A DNA stretch of 64,000 nucleotides from Actinomyces massiliensis 4401292 (GCF_000269805.1 NZ_JH711482.1:224304-288303); one strand, 5' to 3'. Numbered from the stretch's first letter, positions 53,960-64,000 are shown. Notes: generated by a model not told the origin, from the letters alone. Program-made: numbers and translations.

Positions 53960-55612
53960 GTGACCGATACCTTCCCCAGGAGCAGTACGCCTGCAGCCGG
54001 TGCGGCTTCCGATACCGGCTCAGCTGGCTCACAGGCCCGTACTATTGCGGACTCGGAGGCCACAACGGCCTTCCGCGAGCACATCGCACGGGTCAACACC
54101 AATGCTGAGGACCGCGCCATCGCGCGTCAGCACGCCAAAGGCAAGCAGACCGCTCGCGAGCGCATTGAAGGGCTGCTGGATGCCGGCACCTTCCTCGAGA
54201 TCGGCCGCTACACGGGCTCCGGCGCCGGATCGGGGGCCCGGCCCTCGGGCGTCGTCACCGGGTTCGGTCAGATAGACGGGCGCCAGGTGGCCGTCTACTC
54301 CCAGGACTTCTCCGTTTCCGGCGGAGCGCTTGGCACGATCGAGGGCGACAAGATCGTCCGTCTGCTCAACGACGCTCTGCGTCTGCGCATCCCCGTGATC
54401 GGCTTGATCGACTCCGGTGGCGCCAAGATCCAGGAGGGCGTGGGAGCGCTGCGCCAGTACGGGCGCATCTTCAACCGTACCTGCGCGGCCTCCGGACTGG
54501 TGCCCCAGATCAGTGTCATCCTCGGCCCTTGCGCGGGCGGTGCGGTCTACAGTCCCGCTTTGACGGACTTCGTCATCGCCACCCGGGAAGCCTCCCACAT
54601 GTTCGTCACCGGTCCTGATGTCGTGCGCGCCGTCACGGGGGAGAGCATCAGTGCCGAGGAGCTCGGCGGGGCTCGGATCCACGGCATGGTCTCAGGCGTC
54701 GTGCATTACGTCGCCGAGGACGAGACGGATGCCCTGGAGCAGGTTCGCACGTTCCTGGCCTACCTGCCCTCCTCCGCCGATCAGGAGGCCCCGCGCTACG
54801 ACTACGATGCGAGCGCTCGTACGTCAGATGCCTCCCCGGCCTCCCGGGTGGGTTCTCTCGTGCCCGCCTCATCCCGCCAGGCCTATGACGTCGCCGAGGT
54901 GGTCGCGGCTCTGGTGGACCATGGCGAGCTCGTGCAGGTCCAGGAGGTCTTCGCGCCCAATGTCGTCATCGGCTTCGCCTGCTTCGAGGGCCGCCCGGTC
55001 GGCATCGTGGCCAATCAACCGCTTCACGACGCCGGCACCCTGGACGTGGACGCCTCGGAGAAACTCGCCCGCTTCGTACGGTTCTGCGACGCCTTCGGGC
55101 TGCCGGTCGTCACGTTCGTCGACGTGCCCGGATACCGTCCGGGGGCCGAGCAGGAGCACGCCGGCATCATTCGGCGCGGAGCCAAGGTCATCAACGCCTA
55201 CGCCACCGCCACTGTCCCCCTGGTGACCATTATCCTGAGGAAGGCCTATGGCGGCGCCTACATCGTCATGGGCTCCAAGGCCATCGGGGCGGATCTCAAC
55301 TTCTGCTGGCCCGGTGCGGAGATCGCTGTTCTGGGTGCCGCCGGCGCAGTGGGGATCATCCACCGCCGAGACCTGCAGACTGTGCGCGACGAGCGCGGTG
55401 AGCAGGCCGAGACGGCCGAACGGGAGCGGCTCGTCGAGGAGTACACCCGGGCGGTCATCAATCCCGACAAGGCCGTGGCCATCGGTGAGATCGACGCGGT
55501 GATAGCCCCGGAGGACACTCGTACAGTCATTGTGGACTCCTTGGCCGCTCTGGCCGACAAGCGCGACTCACGCAACACGCCCATCAAGAAGCACGACAAC
55601 ATCCCCCTGTGA
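53960..55612 (+). CDS. Acyl-CoA carboxylase beta subunit (carboxyltransferase)
   Basis: A 550-residue fused carboxyltransferase of the AccD/PccB type. N-half: RQHAKGKQTARERIEGLLDAGTFLEIG, YSQDFSVSGGALG, GLIDSGGAKIQEGVGALRQYGRIF and GPCAGGAVYSPALTDF (oxyanion hole Gly-Gly-Ala). C-half: FVDVPGYRPGAEQEHAGIIRRGAKVINAYATATVPLVTIILRKAYGGAYIVMGSK. It could carboxylate acetyl-CoA or propionyl-CoA; direct coupling to fas makes acetyl-CoA to malonyl-CoA the likely role. GTG start; fas begins 8 bases after the stop. Confidence 0.92.
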   Translation: MTDTFPRSSTPAAGAASDTGSAGSQARTIADSEATTAFREHIARVNTNAEDRAIARQHAKGKQTARERIEGLLDAGTFLEIGRYTGSGAGSGARPSGVVTGFGQIDGRQVAVYSQDFSVSGGALGTIEGDKIVRLLNDALRLRIPVIGLIDSGGAKIQEGVGALRQYGRIFNRTCAASGLVPQISVILGPCAGGAVYSPALTDFVIATREASHMFVTGPDVVRAVTGESISAEELGGARIHGMVSGVVHYVAEDETDALEQVRTFLAYLPSSADQEAPRYDYDASARTSDASPASRVGSLVPASSRQAYDVAEVVAALVDHGELVQVQEVFAPNVVIGFACFEGRPVGIVANQPLHDAGTLDVDASEKLARFVRFCDAFGLPVVTFVDVPGYRPGAEQEHAGIIRRGAKVINAYATATVPLVTIILRKAYGGAYIVMGSKAIGADLNFCWPGAEIAVLGAAGAVGIIHRRDLQTVRDERGEQAETAERERLVEEYTRAVINPDKAVAIGEIDAVIAPEDTRTVIVDSLAALADKRDSRNTPIKKHDNIPL

Positions 55613-55620
55613 GGCCCCGG

Positions 55621-58600
55621 ATGACCGATAGCACCGATAACACCGATAGTTCTGTTAGTTCTGTCTCGCCGGCGCCGCCCCGCACCACTGTTCCAACCAT
55701 CGACCTGCCCACCACGACTGAGGACCGCATGAGCACCCAGCCCACCACCTCCACCACTGTCGAGGCCGCTGCCCCGACCTCCGCCGAGCGCTTGAGCGGG
55801 GACGAGCCCTACGTTCTCGCCTTCGGCGGACAGGCCACGCCCTGGCGCGCCACTCTCGACGAGCTCGTCGGCCTGGACCAGGAGCTGGCGGGCGCGCTCG
55901 TCAAGCTGGATGCCGCGGTCGCTGCGCGCCTGGCTCCTGTGGCCACCGATCTGCTGACCATCACTCCTCGCGGTGCGCGTTTCCTGACCGATGACGCCGC
56001 ACCGGTGACCCCGGCCATTGCCGCTGCGGGCGGTACTGCGGCCGACACCGCCGACATCTCCGTGCCGGGAATCCTGTTCGCTCAGCACGCGGCCATCGCG
56101 TCTTTGCCCGCCGCGGGCGTCGACATCACGGGGGCAGCGGCTCCCGCCGCCGCTATTGGCCACTCTCAAGGAGTGCTCGGGGTCGCTCTGCTCCAGGCGC
56201 TGACCCGGGCCGACACCATTGATGAGGAGCAGGTCGTCGAGGTTCACGCCATCGCCCGCCTGATCGGTGCCGCCGCCGCCCGCGATACTCGTCGTCTCGA
56301 CCTGGGCACCGTGGGGGAGTCCACCCCGATGCTCTCAGTGCGCGGTGTGACCCGTCAGGTCTTGGATACCGTGCTCTCCCGGGTTCCCGGGGCGGAGAGT
56401 CTCAGCATCGGAGTGACCAACGGCCGTCAGGCCCACATCCTGTCGGGCCGTCCCGCCGAACTGGAGGCCGTGGTCAGCGCCCTGGAGGCTGCTGCTCGTC
56501 GAAGTGCCAATGACCGCAAGGAGCGCCGCCGCGGAGGGGCGGTCCTGAATCCGGTCACCGAGTTCCTCGTCACCTCTGTGCCCTTCCACACCCCTCTGCT
56601 GGCTCCGGCGGTGGAGGACGTCGTCGCTTGGGCCGAGCGCGCTGGACTGAACACCACCTTGGCCCGCGAGCTCGCCGTCGCCGTTCTCATCGACCCGGTC
56701 GACTGGCCTGCGCTGGTCGACCAGGCGCTCGCCTCGACCGGATCCCGTCTCGTCGTCGATCTCGGGCCCGGCACCGTGCTCACGCGTCTGACCGAGGCCA
56801 TCGTTGCCGGTACCGGTACAACCGTCATCCCGGCCGGTACGGCCCGCAGCATCGACGACCTGGATCGTCCTGGCGCCACGCCTGTTGCCGCAGTGGATCG
56901 CGCTCGCTTCGCCCCACGCCTGACCCGCCTGCCTGATGGACGTTTGACCCTCGACACCGCTTTCACCCGCCTTACCGGGCGCTCTGCCGTGCTCCTGTCC
57001 GGTATGACCCCCACCACTGTCGATCCCGAGATCGTTGCGGCCGCCGCTAACGCCGGCTACTGGGCCGAGCTCGCCGGTGGTGGCCAGACCACCGCCACGG
57101 TCCTGACTGAGAACCTGGCCGGGCTGGAGGCCGCCCTGGAGCCGGGGCGCACGGCCGCCTTCAACGCCATGTTCATGGATCGGTACCTGTGGAACCTCCA
57201 CCTGGGCACCCAGCGTCTGCTGTCCAAGGCTCGCGGTGCCGGTTCTCCGGTGGACGGCGTCGTCATCTCCGCCGGCATCCCCGAGCTCGATGAGGCGGTC
57301 GCTCTGCTGGCCCGTCTGCATGCCGAGGGCTTCCCCTACGTGGCCTTCAAGCCCGGCACCGTGGATCAGATCCGTCAGGTCATCGCCATCGCCAAGGCCG
57401 TGCCCGACAGCCCGGTCATCATGCAGATCGAGGACGGGCACGCCGGTGGCCATCACTCGTGGGAGGACCTGGACACCATGCTCCTGGCCACCTACGACGC
57501 CATTCGGGCATGTGACAACCTCGTGCTGTGCGTCGGCGGAGGCATCGGCACTCCGGAGCGGGCCGCCGACTACCTCACCGGGCGCTGGGCCGAGACCTAT
57601 GGCGTTGCGGCGGCTCCTGTGGACGGCGTGATGGTCGGCACCGCCGCCATGACCTGTCTGGAGGCCAAGACCAACGAGGATGTCAAGCAGCTTCTCGTCG
57701 ATACTCCTGGAATCGATCCCGCGCATGAGGGCGGTTGGGTCGCCTCGGGGGCGTCGGTGGGCGGCATGACCTCCGGCCTGTCTCACCTGCGTGCCGACCT
57801 GTACGAGATCGACAACTCCTCGGCGCGCGCCTCCCGCCTCATCCAGGAGATCGCCGGCAACGACGAGGCGATGAATGCTCGACGCGACGAGATGATCGCC
57901 GCCTTGTCGAAGACCGCCAAGCCCTATTTCGGCGACGTCGAGGAGATGACCTACTTGGCGTGGGCCACTCGTTATGCCGAGCTGTGCGTCGCTCCCCACG
58001 ACGGTCGATCCGCTGTGCGTGCGGACTGGGCCGATGAGGGCTGGTACGACCGGTTCCTCGATCTGCTCAACCGCATCGAGGCGCGTCTGAACTCCGCCGA
58101 CCACGGCGAGATAGAGACTCTGTTCGCCTCCGAGGAGGATGTCCTCGACGCCGATGGCGCCCTGGCGGCGCTCGCCGACCGCTATCCGTCCGCCGCCCAG
58201 ACTCTCGTCGAGCCGGTCGATGCCGCCTGGTTCGTCGATCTGTGCCGCAAGCACCCCAAGCCGGTGCCCTTCGTGCCGGTCCTGGACGCCGACATCCTGC
58301 GCTGGTGGGGCACCGACTCCCTGTGGCAGTCCCAGGACCCGCGCTACACCGCCGACCAGGTGCGCATCATTCCCGGTCCGGTTGCGGTGGCGGGCATCAC
58401 CACGATCAATGAGCCCGTCGGTCACCTGCTGGGTCGTTTCGAGACTGCGGCCGTTCAGGCCCTTCAGGACGCGGGCGTATCTGAGCAGGTCGCCGCCGGT
58501 CGCCTCGGCACTGAGGTGACCGCTAGCACGCTCGGCGCCCCAGTCACTGACGCCACCGAGCTGGTCCGCACCACGCCGCACGTGCTGTGGAACGGGCATC

Positions 58601-61600
58601 TGACCATCAATCCGGCTCGCGTGCTGCCGCAGGACGCCTACAAGGTCGTCGCTCGTCCGGATGTTGCAGAGGACGCCTACGACCTGGACATCCGCCTCGA
58701 CACTCATTGGGACTCGACTCCCGGTGGGGAGTCCGTGCACGCCGTGCGCCGTCTCGTGGTTCCCCTGCGCCTGGCCCGCGCCTGGGACGGGGCCGCACCG
58801 CTTGTCGATCCCGAGCGCATCAGTGAGACCATGAACGATCTCCTGCGCGCCACCGCAGGAGTCGGGGCCGTCTCCATCACCGGGGATCTCGTCGAGCACT
58901 TGCCGCAGGTGATCCCCGCCGTCCAGGGAGCCACCGACGCGCTCGATCGCCCCGTCACTCAGCCTTTCGGCACCGTCCACGCCCGTTTCACGCTGGCGGA
59001 CACCCTGGGAGCCGACCACGCCGCGGTGACCGCGAACGCCCTGCCGACGTCCTTGTCGGCCGCCCCGCTGGTCCCCGACGCCCTGCTCGGCCCGTGCTGG
59101 CCCGTGGTCTATGCGGCTCTGGGCAGCGTCGTCGAGGACGGCATGCCGCTCATTGAGGGACTGCTGGGGGCCGTCCACCTCGACCACACCATCGATCTGC
59201 GCCGTTCGCTGGCCGAGCTGCATGCGCAGGCCGGACCCGAGACCGTCATTCAGGTCGACGGGTGGGTCGCCGCCCTGGAGGAGTCCAGCGCGGGACGGGT
59301 CGTGGATGTGCGCTTGGAACTGACCGACGCCTCCGACGGCTCGTTGGTCGCCCTCATGCGCGAACGCTTCGCCATCCGCGGGCGGGCCTCGGGCACCGCC
59401 GTGCCCTCCAGCCCCGAGCTGGCCGGGGGGACGGGGCGCGACACCGCGCCTGCCGCGCGTCGTCTGCTGCGCCGCGTCACCGTGACGGCCCCGGCCGACA
59501 TGACCGCCTTCGCTCGTGTGACCGGCGATTTCAACCCCATCCACACCAGTTACCATGCGGCCAAGGTCGCCGGCATGAAAGCGCCGCTGGTCCACGGCAT
59601 GTGGCTGTCGGCGACCGCTGAGCAGGTGGCGGCCTCCACCGCTGCTGACGGCACCCGCAACGTCCTGGCGGGGTGGACCTATGTCATGCTGGGTACGGTC
59701 GAGCTTGGCGATCGCGTGGAGATCAGCGTTGAGCGCACCGGGCTCGTTCGCGGCGGCGGCCTCGTCCTGGAGGTCACCTGCCGCATTGGCGATGAGGTCG
59801 TCTCCCGCGGCACTGCCGTGACCGAGCCCGAGCCGACCGCCTACATCTATCCCGGTCAGGGCATCCAGTCCCGCGGTATGGGTCTGGACGAGATGAACAG
59901 CTCCAAGGCCGCACGCGAGGTCTGGGAGCGCGCCGACGCCCACACTCGCGCAGAGCTCGGCTTCTCCGTCATCGCCCTGGTGCGCGACAACCCCACCGAG
60001 ATGACCGCTCGCGGTGTGACCTATCGCCACCCTGAGGGGCTGCTCAATCTCACCCAGTTCACCCAGGTCGCTTTGGCGACCGTTGCCATAGCCACCACCG
60101 CGCGCTTGGCCGAGGCCGGTGCTCTGGTTGAGGGCGCCGCCTTCGCCGGGCACTCGCTGGGGGAGTACACCGCCCTGAGCGCCTATGGGCGTGTCATGCC
60201 CGTGGAGACGACGATCTCCATCGTCTTCCAGCGCGGCTCCACCATGCACACCCTGGTCGAGCGCGACGAGCACGGCGCCTCGAACTACCGCATGGGGGCT
60301 CTGCGCCCCAACCAGGCCGGCATCAAGGCGGCTGAGGTCGAGGACTACGTTGCTCGGATCGCTCAGCAGACCGGCGAGTTCCTTCAGATCGTCAACTACA
60401 ACCTCGCAGGTGTGCAGTACGCCGTGGCGGGCACCATTAAGGGCTTGGAGGCCCTGGCAGCCGATTCCCGCGCCAAGGCCAAGGCTCACGGCGGCAAGAA
60501 CCCCTTCATGTTCGTGCCGGGCATTGATGTGCCTTTCCACTCCGAGGTACTCCGCCCCGGCGTTCCCGAGTTCCGCGAGCGCCTCGCAGCCCTCGTGCCG
60601 ACCGATCTTGATGCGGATCGTCTCGTGGGGCGCTATGTGCCCAACCTCGTGGCGCGCCCCTTCGAACTGACTCCCGAATTCGCCCGGGCGATCCTCGATG
60701 TCGTCCCCTCCGAGCCGGTCAAGTCCATCGTCGAGAACTGGGGCGCTTGGGAGAACCGGCCTGTCGAGTTGGCTCGTCAACTGCTCATCGAGCTGCTCGC
60801 CTGGCAGTTCGCCTCTCCGGTCCGCTGGATCGAGACCCAGGATGTCCTCCTGTCCTCGCCCAATCAGGGTGGTCTGGGCGTCGAGCACATCATCGAGGTC
60901 GGCCTGGCCGCTTCCCCCACACTGGCGAACCTGGCCTCCAGGACGCTGCTGCTGCCTCAGCACCACGGGCTCCACGTGACAGTCCACAATGCCCGGCGTG
61001 ATGAGGCCCGCGTGCTGGCCACCGACACCGACCCGGCTGTGAGCCTGGAGGAGGAGAGCTTCGAGCTGCCGTCCACCGAACAGACCACTGATCAGGCCGC
61101 CGACCAGCCTGCTGCGCAGGCCGAGGCTCCCGCAGCCGGGCCCGCAGAGACGCCTGCCGCAGCTGCTCCGGTAGAGGCTCCGGCCGCGACGCCGGTCTCC
61201 TCGGGACCTGTTGACGATCTGCCCTTCACGGCTACGGACGCGCTCACTGTTCTCTTGGCGCACGCCGCGCGCATCCGTCCCGAGCAGATCGGGGCGACCG
61301 ACACCACCGAGACCCTGACCAACGGTGTGTCCTCACGACGCAACCAGTTGCTCATGGATATGGGCACTGAGCTCCAGCTCGCCAGCATCGATGGTGCCGC
61401 GGATGCCGACATGACGGCGCTCGCCGCCACTGTCGCCAAGGGCGCCCCCGGCTACAAGGCTTACGGACCGGTTCTCACCGATGCCATTCGCACTGGCCTG
61501 GGCAGGCTCCTGGGCCCCTCAGGCGTGCGCCCCACGCGCGTCGCCGAGCGCGTGACGGGTACGTGGGGCCTGGGAGAGGGGTGGGTCTCCCATGTCACCG

Positions 61601-64000
61601 CCGAGCTGTTCCTGGGTACTCGCGAGGGCGCTTCCATGCGGGGCGAGGACCTGGCCTCCCTGGGGTCCTCCTCGCCTGTGAGCAGTGCTGGCGCCGTTGA
61701 CGCCCTGATCGACAAGGCCGTGCAGGATGTGGCCTCGGCTCATGGCGTCGCCGTGGCCAAGCCCAGCGCCGCCGGCGGCGCCGGAGGTGCGGTGGTGGAC
61801 TCCGCCGCCCTGGATGCTTTCGCCGCCACCGTGACTGGTGAGAATGGCGTGCTGGCCACTACTGCGCGAACCGTCCTGTCCGCTCTGGGCCTGTCGGATC
61901 GGGTCACGATTCCCGCTGATGCAGGCGATGAGGCCGCGGCTGCGCGCGCCCTGGTGGAGGCCGTCGATGCCGAGCTGGGCACCGGCTGGCTCCGCTCGGT
62001 GACGCCGGCATTCGACGCCGATCGGGCCGTCCTGATCGACGACCGCTGGGCCACGGCACGCGAGGACCTCGCCCGCCTGGGCAACGGCGAGACCTCGTTG
62101 GACCAGGCGCGCGCACTTCTCACCCCGGAGAGGTTCACCGGTCTGGGATCTGCTGTTGCCGACCAGGCCGCCTGGTGGGCCCGGAACCTGCGTGAGGCCG
62201 ACACGCGAGAGGCCGCTGAGCGTGCGGAGATCGCCGAGGCGATCGCGGCCGTGGCTGCCAACCGGCCTGTGGCGGGGGATGAGTCGGTCCGGTGGGCCGA
62301 CGACGTGGCCGTCGTCACCGGAGTCGCCCCTCGTTCCATCGCCGCAGCGGTCGTCGGCGAGCTGTTGGCCGGCGGCGCCACCGTGGTGGCGACCAGCTCG
62401 CGCTTGACCCACGAGCGCTTGGCCTTCGCCGAAGAGCTCTACCGCGAGCACGCCGCTGCTGGCGCCCGTCTGTGGATGGTGCCGGCGAACCTCGCCTCCT
62501 ACCGGGATGTTGACGCCCTTGCCGACTGGATCGGCCATGACCAGGTCATCACCTCCGGCGGCTCCAGCAAGCTGGTCAAGGAGGCGCTCGTCCCGACCCT
62601 CTTGTTCCCCTTCGCCGCGCCGCGCGTATCCGGAACCCTTGCCGACGCCGGTCCGGAGGCGGAATCGCAGACTCGTCTGCTCCTGTGGAGCGTGGAGCGC
62701 ACCATCGCCGTGCTGAGCGCTATCGGTACCGACACCCATGTCGACCATCGTCTCCATGTCGTGCTGCCCGGTTCTCCCAACCGCGGCACTTTCGGCGGGG
62801 ACGGAGCCTATGGCGAGGTCAAGTCCGCGCTGGACGCCATCGTCAACCGGTGGCGCGCCGAGCGGACCTGGGCCCAGCGCGTGACGCTCGCCCACCCGCG
62901 CATCGGCTGGGTCAGGGGCACTGGTCTCATGGGCGGCAACGACCCGCTCGTAGCTGCCGTTGAGAGCGCCGGTGTACGAACCTGGACGACTCAGGAGATC
63001 GCGACCGAGCTAGTTGGTCTGTGCGCTGCCGACGTGCGCGATCGGGCCGTCACCGCTCCGGTCCCGGCGGACCTGACCGGGGGGCTGGACGAGAGCGTCG
63101 ATCTGGTGGCTCTGCGCGAGCAGGCCATCGCACGGGCGGCCGAGAGCACGGATGCCGCAGCGGGCACCCCGGCTCCCGCCACCATCAAGGCTCTGCCGAC
63201 CCCGGTGGTGCCGACCCAGCCGTCCGCGCCAAACTGGGGGGCGGTAGACGTCTCCTTGGACGACATGATCGTCGTGGTCTCCTCCGGCGAGGTCTCCACG
63301 TGGGGGTCGGGTCGCACACGTCGCGAGGCCGAGTTGGGCATGAGCAGCGGCGACGACGTCGAGTTGACCGCAGCGGGGGTGCTGGAGCTGGCCTGGGGCA
63401 TGGGGCTGCTGACCTGGCACGACTCCCCGAAGGCCGGCTGGTACGACGCCGACGGCGAACTGGTGGAAGAGACCGATGTTCTCGAGCGCTACCGCGATGA
63501 GGTCGTGGCGCGCTGCGGCATCCGCGAGTTCGTCGATGACGGGGTCATCGCTCCTGATGCCGAGGAGGACGTCACCGTCTACCTCGACCAGGACATCACT
63601 CTGACTGTGGCGGACGAGGCCACTGCCCGCACCCTGGAGGCCACTGATCCTGAGCACACGCTGGTGGCGCCCGATTCCGAGACGGGGGAGTGGACCGTCA
63701 CCCGCCTGGCGGGCTCGCTCGCTCGTGTGCCGAGGCGCGCGGCTCTGTCACGCACGGTCGGTGGCCAGTTCCCGCTCGACTTCGACCCGCAGCGGTGGGG
63801 CATCCCGGCGGCGATGGCCGAAGGCATGGATCCGATCGCCTCGTGGAATCTCGTCACGGCGGTCGACGCCTTCCTGTCGGCAGGATTCTCCCCGGCCGAG
63901 CTCCTCGCGGCCGTCCACCCCAGCGATGTGGCCTCCACTCAGGGCACCGGTTTCGGAGGCATGGAATCCATGCGCAAGATGTTCGTGGGCCGTCTTCTCG
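55621..64000 (+). CDS. fas: Type I multifunctional fatty acid synthase (3' end beyond window)
   Basis: At least 2793 residues are open to the window edge (typical FAS-I is ~3,050-3,100). Domains in order, with approximate residues: acetyltransferase (IGHSQGVLG, ~180); enoyl reductase (VLLSGMTPTTVDPEIVAAA and LAGGGQTTA, ~455-700); hotdog dehydratase (FARVTGDFNPIHTSYHAAKVAGM, ~1300); malonyl/palmitoyl transferase (AGHSLGEYTAL, ~1510); acyl carrier (TLTNGVSSRRNQLLMDMG, phosphopantetheine Ser ~1902); ketoreductase (VVTGVAPRSIAAAVVGELLAGGATVVATSSRL, ~2230); start of ketosynthase (IPAAMAEGMDPIASWNLV, ~2725, with GTGFGG just before the edge). It makes C16-C18 acyl-CoAs. The first ~16 residues are encoded by 9-base repeats; an ATG at 55729 is a possible alternative start. 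Confidence 0.96.
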   Translation, partial: MTDSTDNTDSSVSSVSPAPPRTTVPTIDLPTTTEDRMSTQPTTSTTVEAAAPTSAERLSGDEPYVLAFGGQATPWRATLDELVGLDQELAGALVKLDAAVAARLAPVATDLLTITPRGARFLTDDAAPVTPAIAAAGGTAADTADISVPGILFAQHAAIASLPAAGVDITGAAAPAAAIGHSQGVLGVALLQALTRADTIDEEQVVEVHAIARLIGAAAARDTRRLDLGTVGESTPMLSVRGVTRQVLDTVLSRVPGAESLSIGVTNGRQAHILSGRPAELEAVVSALEAAARRSANDRKERRRGGAVLNPVTEFLVTSVPFHTPLLAPAVEDVVAWAERAGLNTTLARELAVAVLIDPVDWPALVDQALASTGSRLVVDLGPGTVLTRLTEAIVAGTGTTVIPAGTARSIDDLDRPGATPVAAVDRARFAPRLTRLPDGRLTLDTAFTRLTGRSAVLLSGMTPTTVDPEIVAAAANAGYWAELAGGGQTTATVLTENLAGLEAALEPGRTAAFNAMFMDRYLWNLHLGTQRLLSKARGAGSPVDGVVISAGIPELDEAVALLARLHAEGFPYVAFKPGTVDQIRQVIAIAKAVPDSPVIMQIEDGHAGGHHSWEDLDTMLLATYDAIRACDNLVLCVGGGIGTPERAADYLTGRWAETYGVAAAPVDGVMVGTAAMTCLEAKTNEDVKQLLVDTPGIDPAHEGGWVASGASVGGMTSGLSHLRADLYEIDNSSARASRLIQEIAGNDEAMNARRDEMIAALSKTAKPYFGDVEEMTYLAWATRYAELCVAPHDGRSAVRADWADEGWYDRFLDLLNRIEARLNSADHGEIETLFASEEDVLDADGALAALADRYPSAAQTLVEPVDAAWFVDLCRKHPKPVPFVPVLDADILRWWGTDSLWQSQDPRYTADQVRIIPGPVAVAGITTINEPVGHLLGRFETAAVQALQDAGVSEQVAAGRLGTEVTASTLGAPVTDATELVRTTPHVLWNGHLTINPARVLPQDAYKVVARPDVAEDAYDLDIRLDTHWDSTPGGESVHAVRRLVVPLRLARAWDGAAPLVDPERISETMNDLLRATAGVGAVSITGDLVEHLPQVIPAVQGATDALDRPVTQPFGTVHARFTLADTLGADHAAVTANALPTSLSAAPLVPDALLGPCWPVVYAALGSVVEDGMPLIEGLLGAVHLDHTIDLRRSLAELHAQAGPETVIQVDGWVAALEESSAGRVVDVRLELTDASDGSLVALMRERFAIRGRASGTAVPSSPELAGGTGRDTAPAARRLLRRVTVTAPADMTAFARVTGDFNPIHTSYHAAKVAGMKAPLVHGMWLSATAEQVAASTAADGTRNVLAGWTYVMLGTVELGDRVEISVERTGLVRGGGLVLEVTCRIGDEVVSRGTAVTEPEPTAYIYPGQGIQSRGMGLDEMNSSKAAREVWERADAHTRAELGFSVIALVRDNPTEMTARGVTYRHPEGLLNLTQFTQVALATVAIATTARLAEAGALVEGAAFAGHSLGEYTALSAYGRVMPVETTISIVFQRGSTMHTLVERDEHGASNYRMGALRPNQAGIKAAEVEDYVARIAQQTGEFLQIVNYNLAGVQYAVAGTIKGLEALAADSRAKAKAHGGKNPFMFVPGIDVPFHSEVLRPGVPEFRERLAALVPTDLDADRLVGRYVPNLVARPFELTPEFARAILDVVPSEPVKSIVENWGAWENRPVELARQLLIELLAWQFASPVRWIETQDVLLSSPNQGGLGVEHIIEVGLAASPTLANLASRTLLLPQHHGLHVTVHNARRDEARVLATDTDPAVSLEEESFELPSTEQTTDQAADQPAAQAEAPAAGPAETPAAAAPVEAPAATPVSSGPVDDLPFTATDALTVLLAHAARIRPEQIGATDTTETLTNGVSSRRNQLLMDMGTELQLASIDGAADADMTALAATVAKGAPGYKAYGPVLTDAIRTGLGRLLGPSGVRPTRVAERVTGTWGLGEGWVSHVTAELFLGTREGASMRGEDLASLGSSSPVSSAGAVDALIDKAVQDVASAHGVAVAKPSAAGGAGGAVVDSAALDAFAATVTGENGVLATTARTVLSALGLSDRVTIPADAGDEAAAARALVEAVDAELGTGWLRSVTPAFDADRAVLIDDRWATAREDLARLGNGETSLDQARALLTPERFTGLGSAVADQAAWWARNLREADTREAAERAEIAEAIAAVAANRPVAGDESVRWADDVAVVTGVAPRSIAAAVVGELLAGGATVVATSSRLTHERLAFAEELYREHAAAGARLWMVPANLASYRDVDALADWIGHDQVITSGGSSKLVKEALVPTLLFPFAAPRVSGTLADAGPEAESQTRLLLWSVERTIAVLSAIGTDTHVDHRLHVVLPGSPNRGTFGGDGAYGEVKSALDAIVNRWRAERTWAQRVTLAHPRIGWVRGTGLMGGNDPLVAAVESAGVRTWTTQEIATELVGLCAADVRDRAVTAPVPADLTGGLDESVDLVALREQAIARAAESTDAAAGTPAPATIKALPTPVVPTQPSAPNWGAVDVSLDDMIVVVSSGEVSTWGSGRTRREAELGMSSGDDVELTAAGVLELAWGMGLLTWHDSPKAGWYDADGELVEETDVLERYRDEVVARCGIREFVDDGVIAPDAEEDVTVYLDQDITLTVADEATARTLEATDPEHTLVAPDSETGEWTVTRLAGSLARVPRRAALSRTVGGQFPLDFDPQRWGIPAAMAEGMDPIASWNLVTAVDAFLSAGFSPAELLAAVHPSDVASTQGTGFGGMESMRKMFVGRLL
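55624..55665. repeat. 9-base tandem repeats in the fas N-terminus
   Basis: Units accgatagc, accgataac, accgatagt (55624-55650) are followed by agttctgtt, agttctgtc (55648-55665), coding TDSTDNTDSSVSSV. A change in copy number by whole units would keep the frame. Confidence 0.75.

Noticed and set aside
56335-61263. A 1642-codon open frame on the minus strand inside fas
   Set aside because: It is the mirror of the fas coding frame in GC-rich DNA: low-complexity Gly/His/Gln/Arg/Asp composition, no domain, and fas on the plus strand is unmistakable.

Overview
This is a 64 kb stretch of a high-GC actinobacterial chromosome. The backbone follows the usual actinobacterial order: rpsD-alaS-ruvX-mltG-aro genes, efp-nusB, pyrR-pyrB-pyrC-carA-carB-pyrF-gmk-rpoZ-coaBC-metK-priA, then fmt-rsmB-rpe. 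Together with a giant type I fatty acid synthase next to acyl-CoA carboxylase genes and a fused aroK-aroB gene, it points to the Actinomycetaceae (Actinomyces/Schaalia-like). That placement is inference from gene content only. No rRNA, tRNA, CRISPR array, prophage or complete insertion sequence was found.

Layout. 1-7.1 kb: small regulators (ArsR fragment, TetR), a YciO-type protein, an MMPL/RND exporter, rarA and a TauE/SafE permease. 7.3-17.3 kb: rpsD, alaS, ruvX, mltG and the shikimate genes (aroE, aroC, aroKB fusion, and a shikimate-kinase-like protein lacking the P-loop lysine). 17.5-20 kb: a YfcC-type carrier and a PaiB-type protein. 20.2-22.7 kb: efp, nusB and a membrane protein. 22.8-31.3 kb: the whole de novo UMP pathway except pyrD/pyrE/pyrH, with a PyrR-binding RNA hairpin placed over the pyrR ribosome-binding site. 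31.3-37.3 kb: gmk, rpoZ, coaBC, metK, priA.

37.4-45.7 kb is an accessory island, all on the minus strand, inserted between priA and fmt. It holds arcB-like ornithine carbamoyltransferase, arcC carbamate kinase, an arginine:glycine amidinotransferase-like enzyme, a strong terminator, then an EamA permease, a true creatininase, an MHS-family MFS transporter and a TetR regulator. A 59-residue protein ending in Gly-Gly-Gly lies upstream of arcB. The gene set suggests salvage of guanidino compounds (creatinine/creatine) feeding an ornithine-citrulline-carbamoyl phosphate ATP-yielding branch in which an amidinotransferase sits where arginine deiminase is normally found. This is the most novel-looking system in the window. 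About 1.3 kb of mostly non-coding, degenerate DNA follows, with a 147-bp MITE-like inverted-repeat element.

46.9-51.4 kb: fmt, rsmB, rpe and an orphan iron-siderophore-type binding lipoprotein. 52-64 kb: biotin carboxylase/BCCP alpha subunit, carboxyltransferase beta subunit and fas (cut by the window edge), a malonyl-CoA to fatty acid locus.

Two window-wide patterns stand out: short 8-10 bp degenerate tandem repeats at many gene borders, and promoter -10 boxes placed 6-8 nt before start codons, implying leaderless mRNAs.
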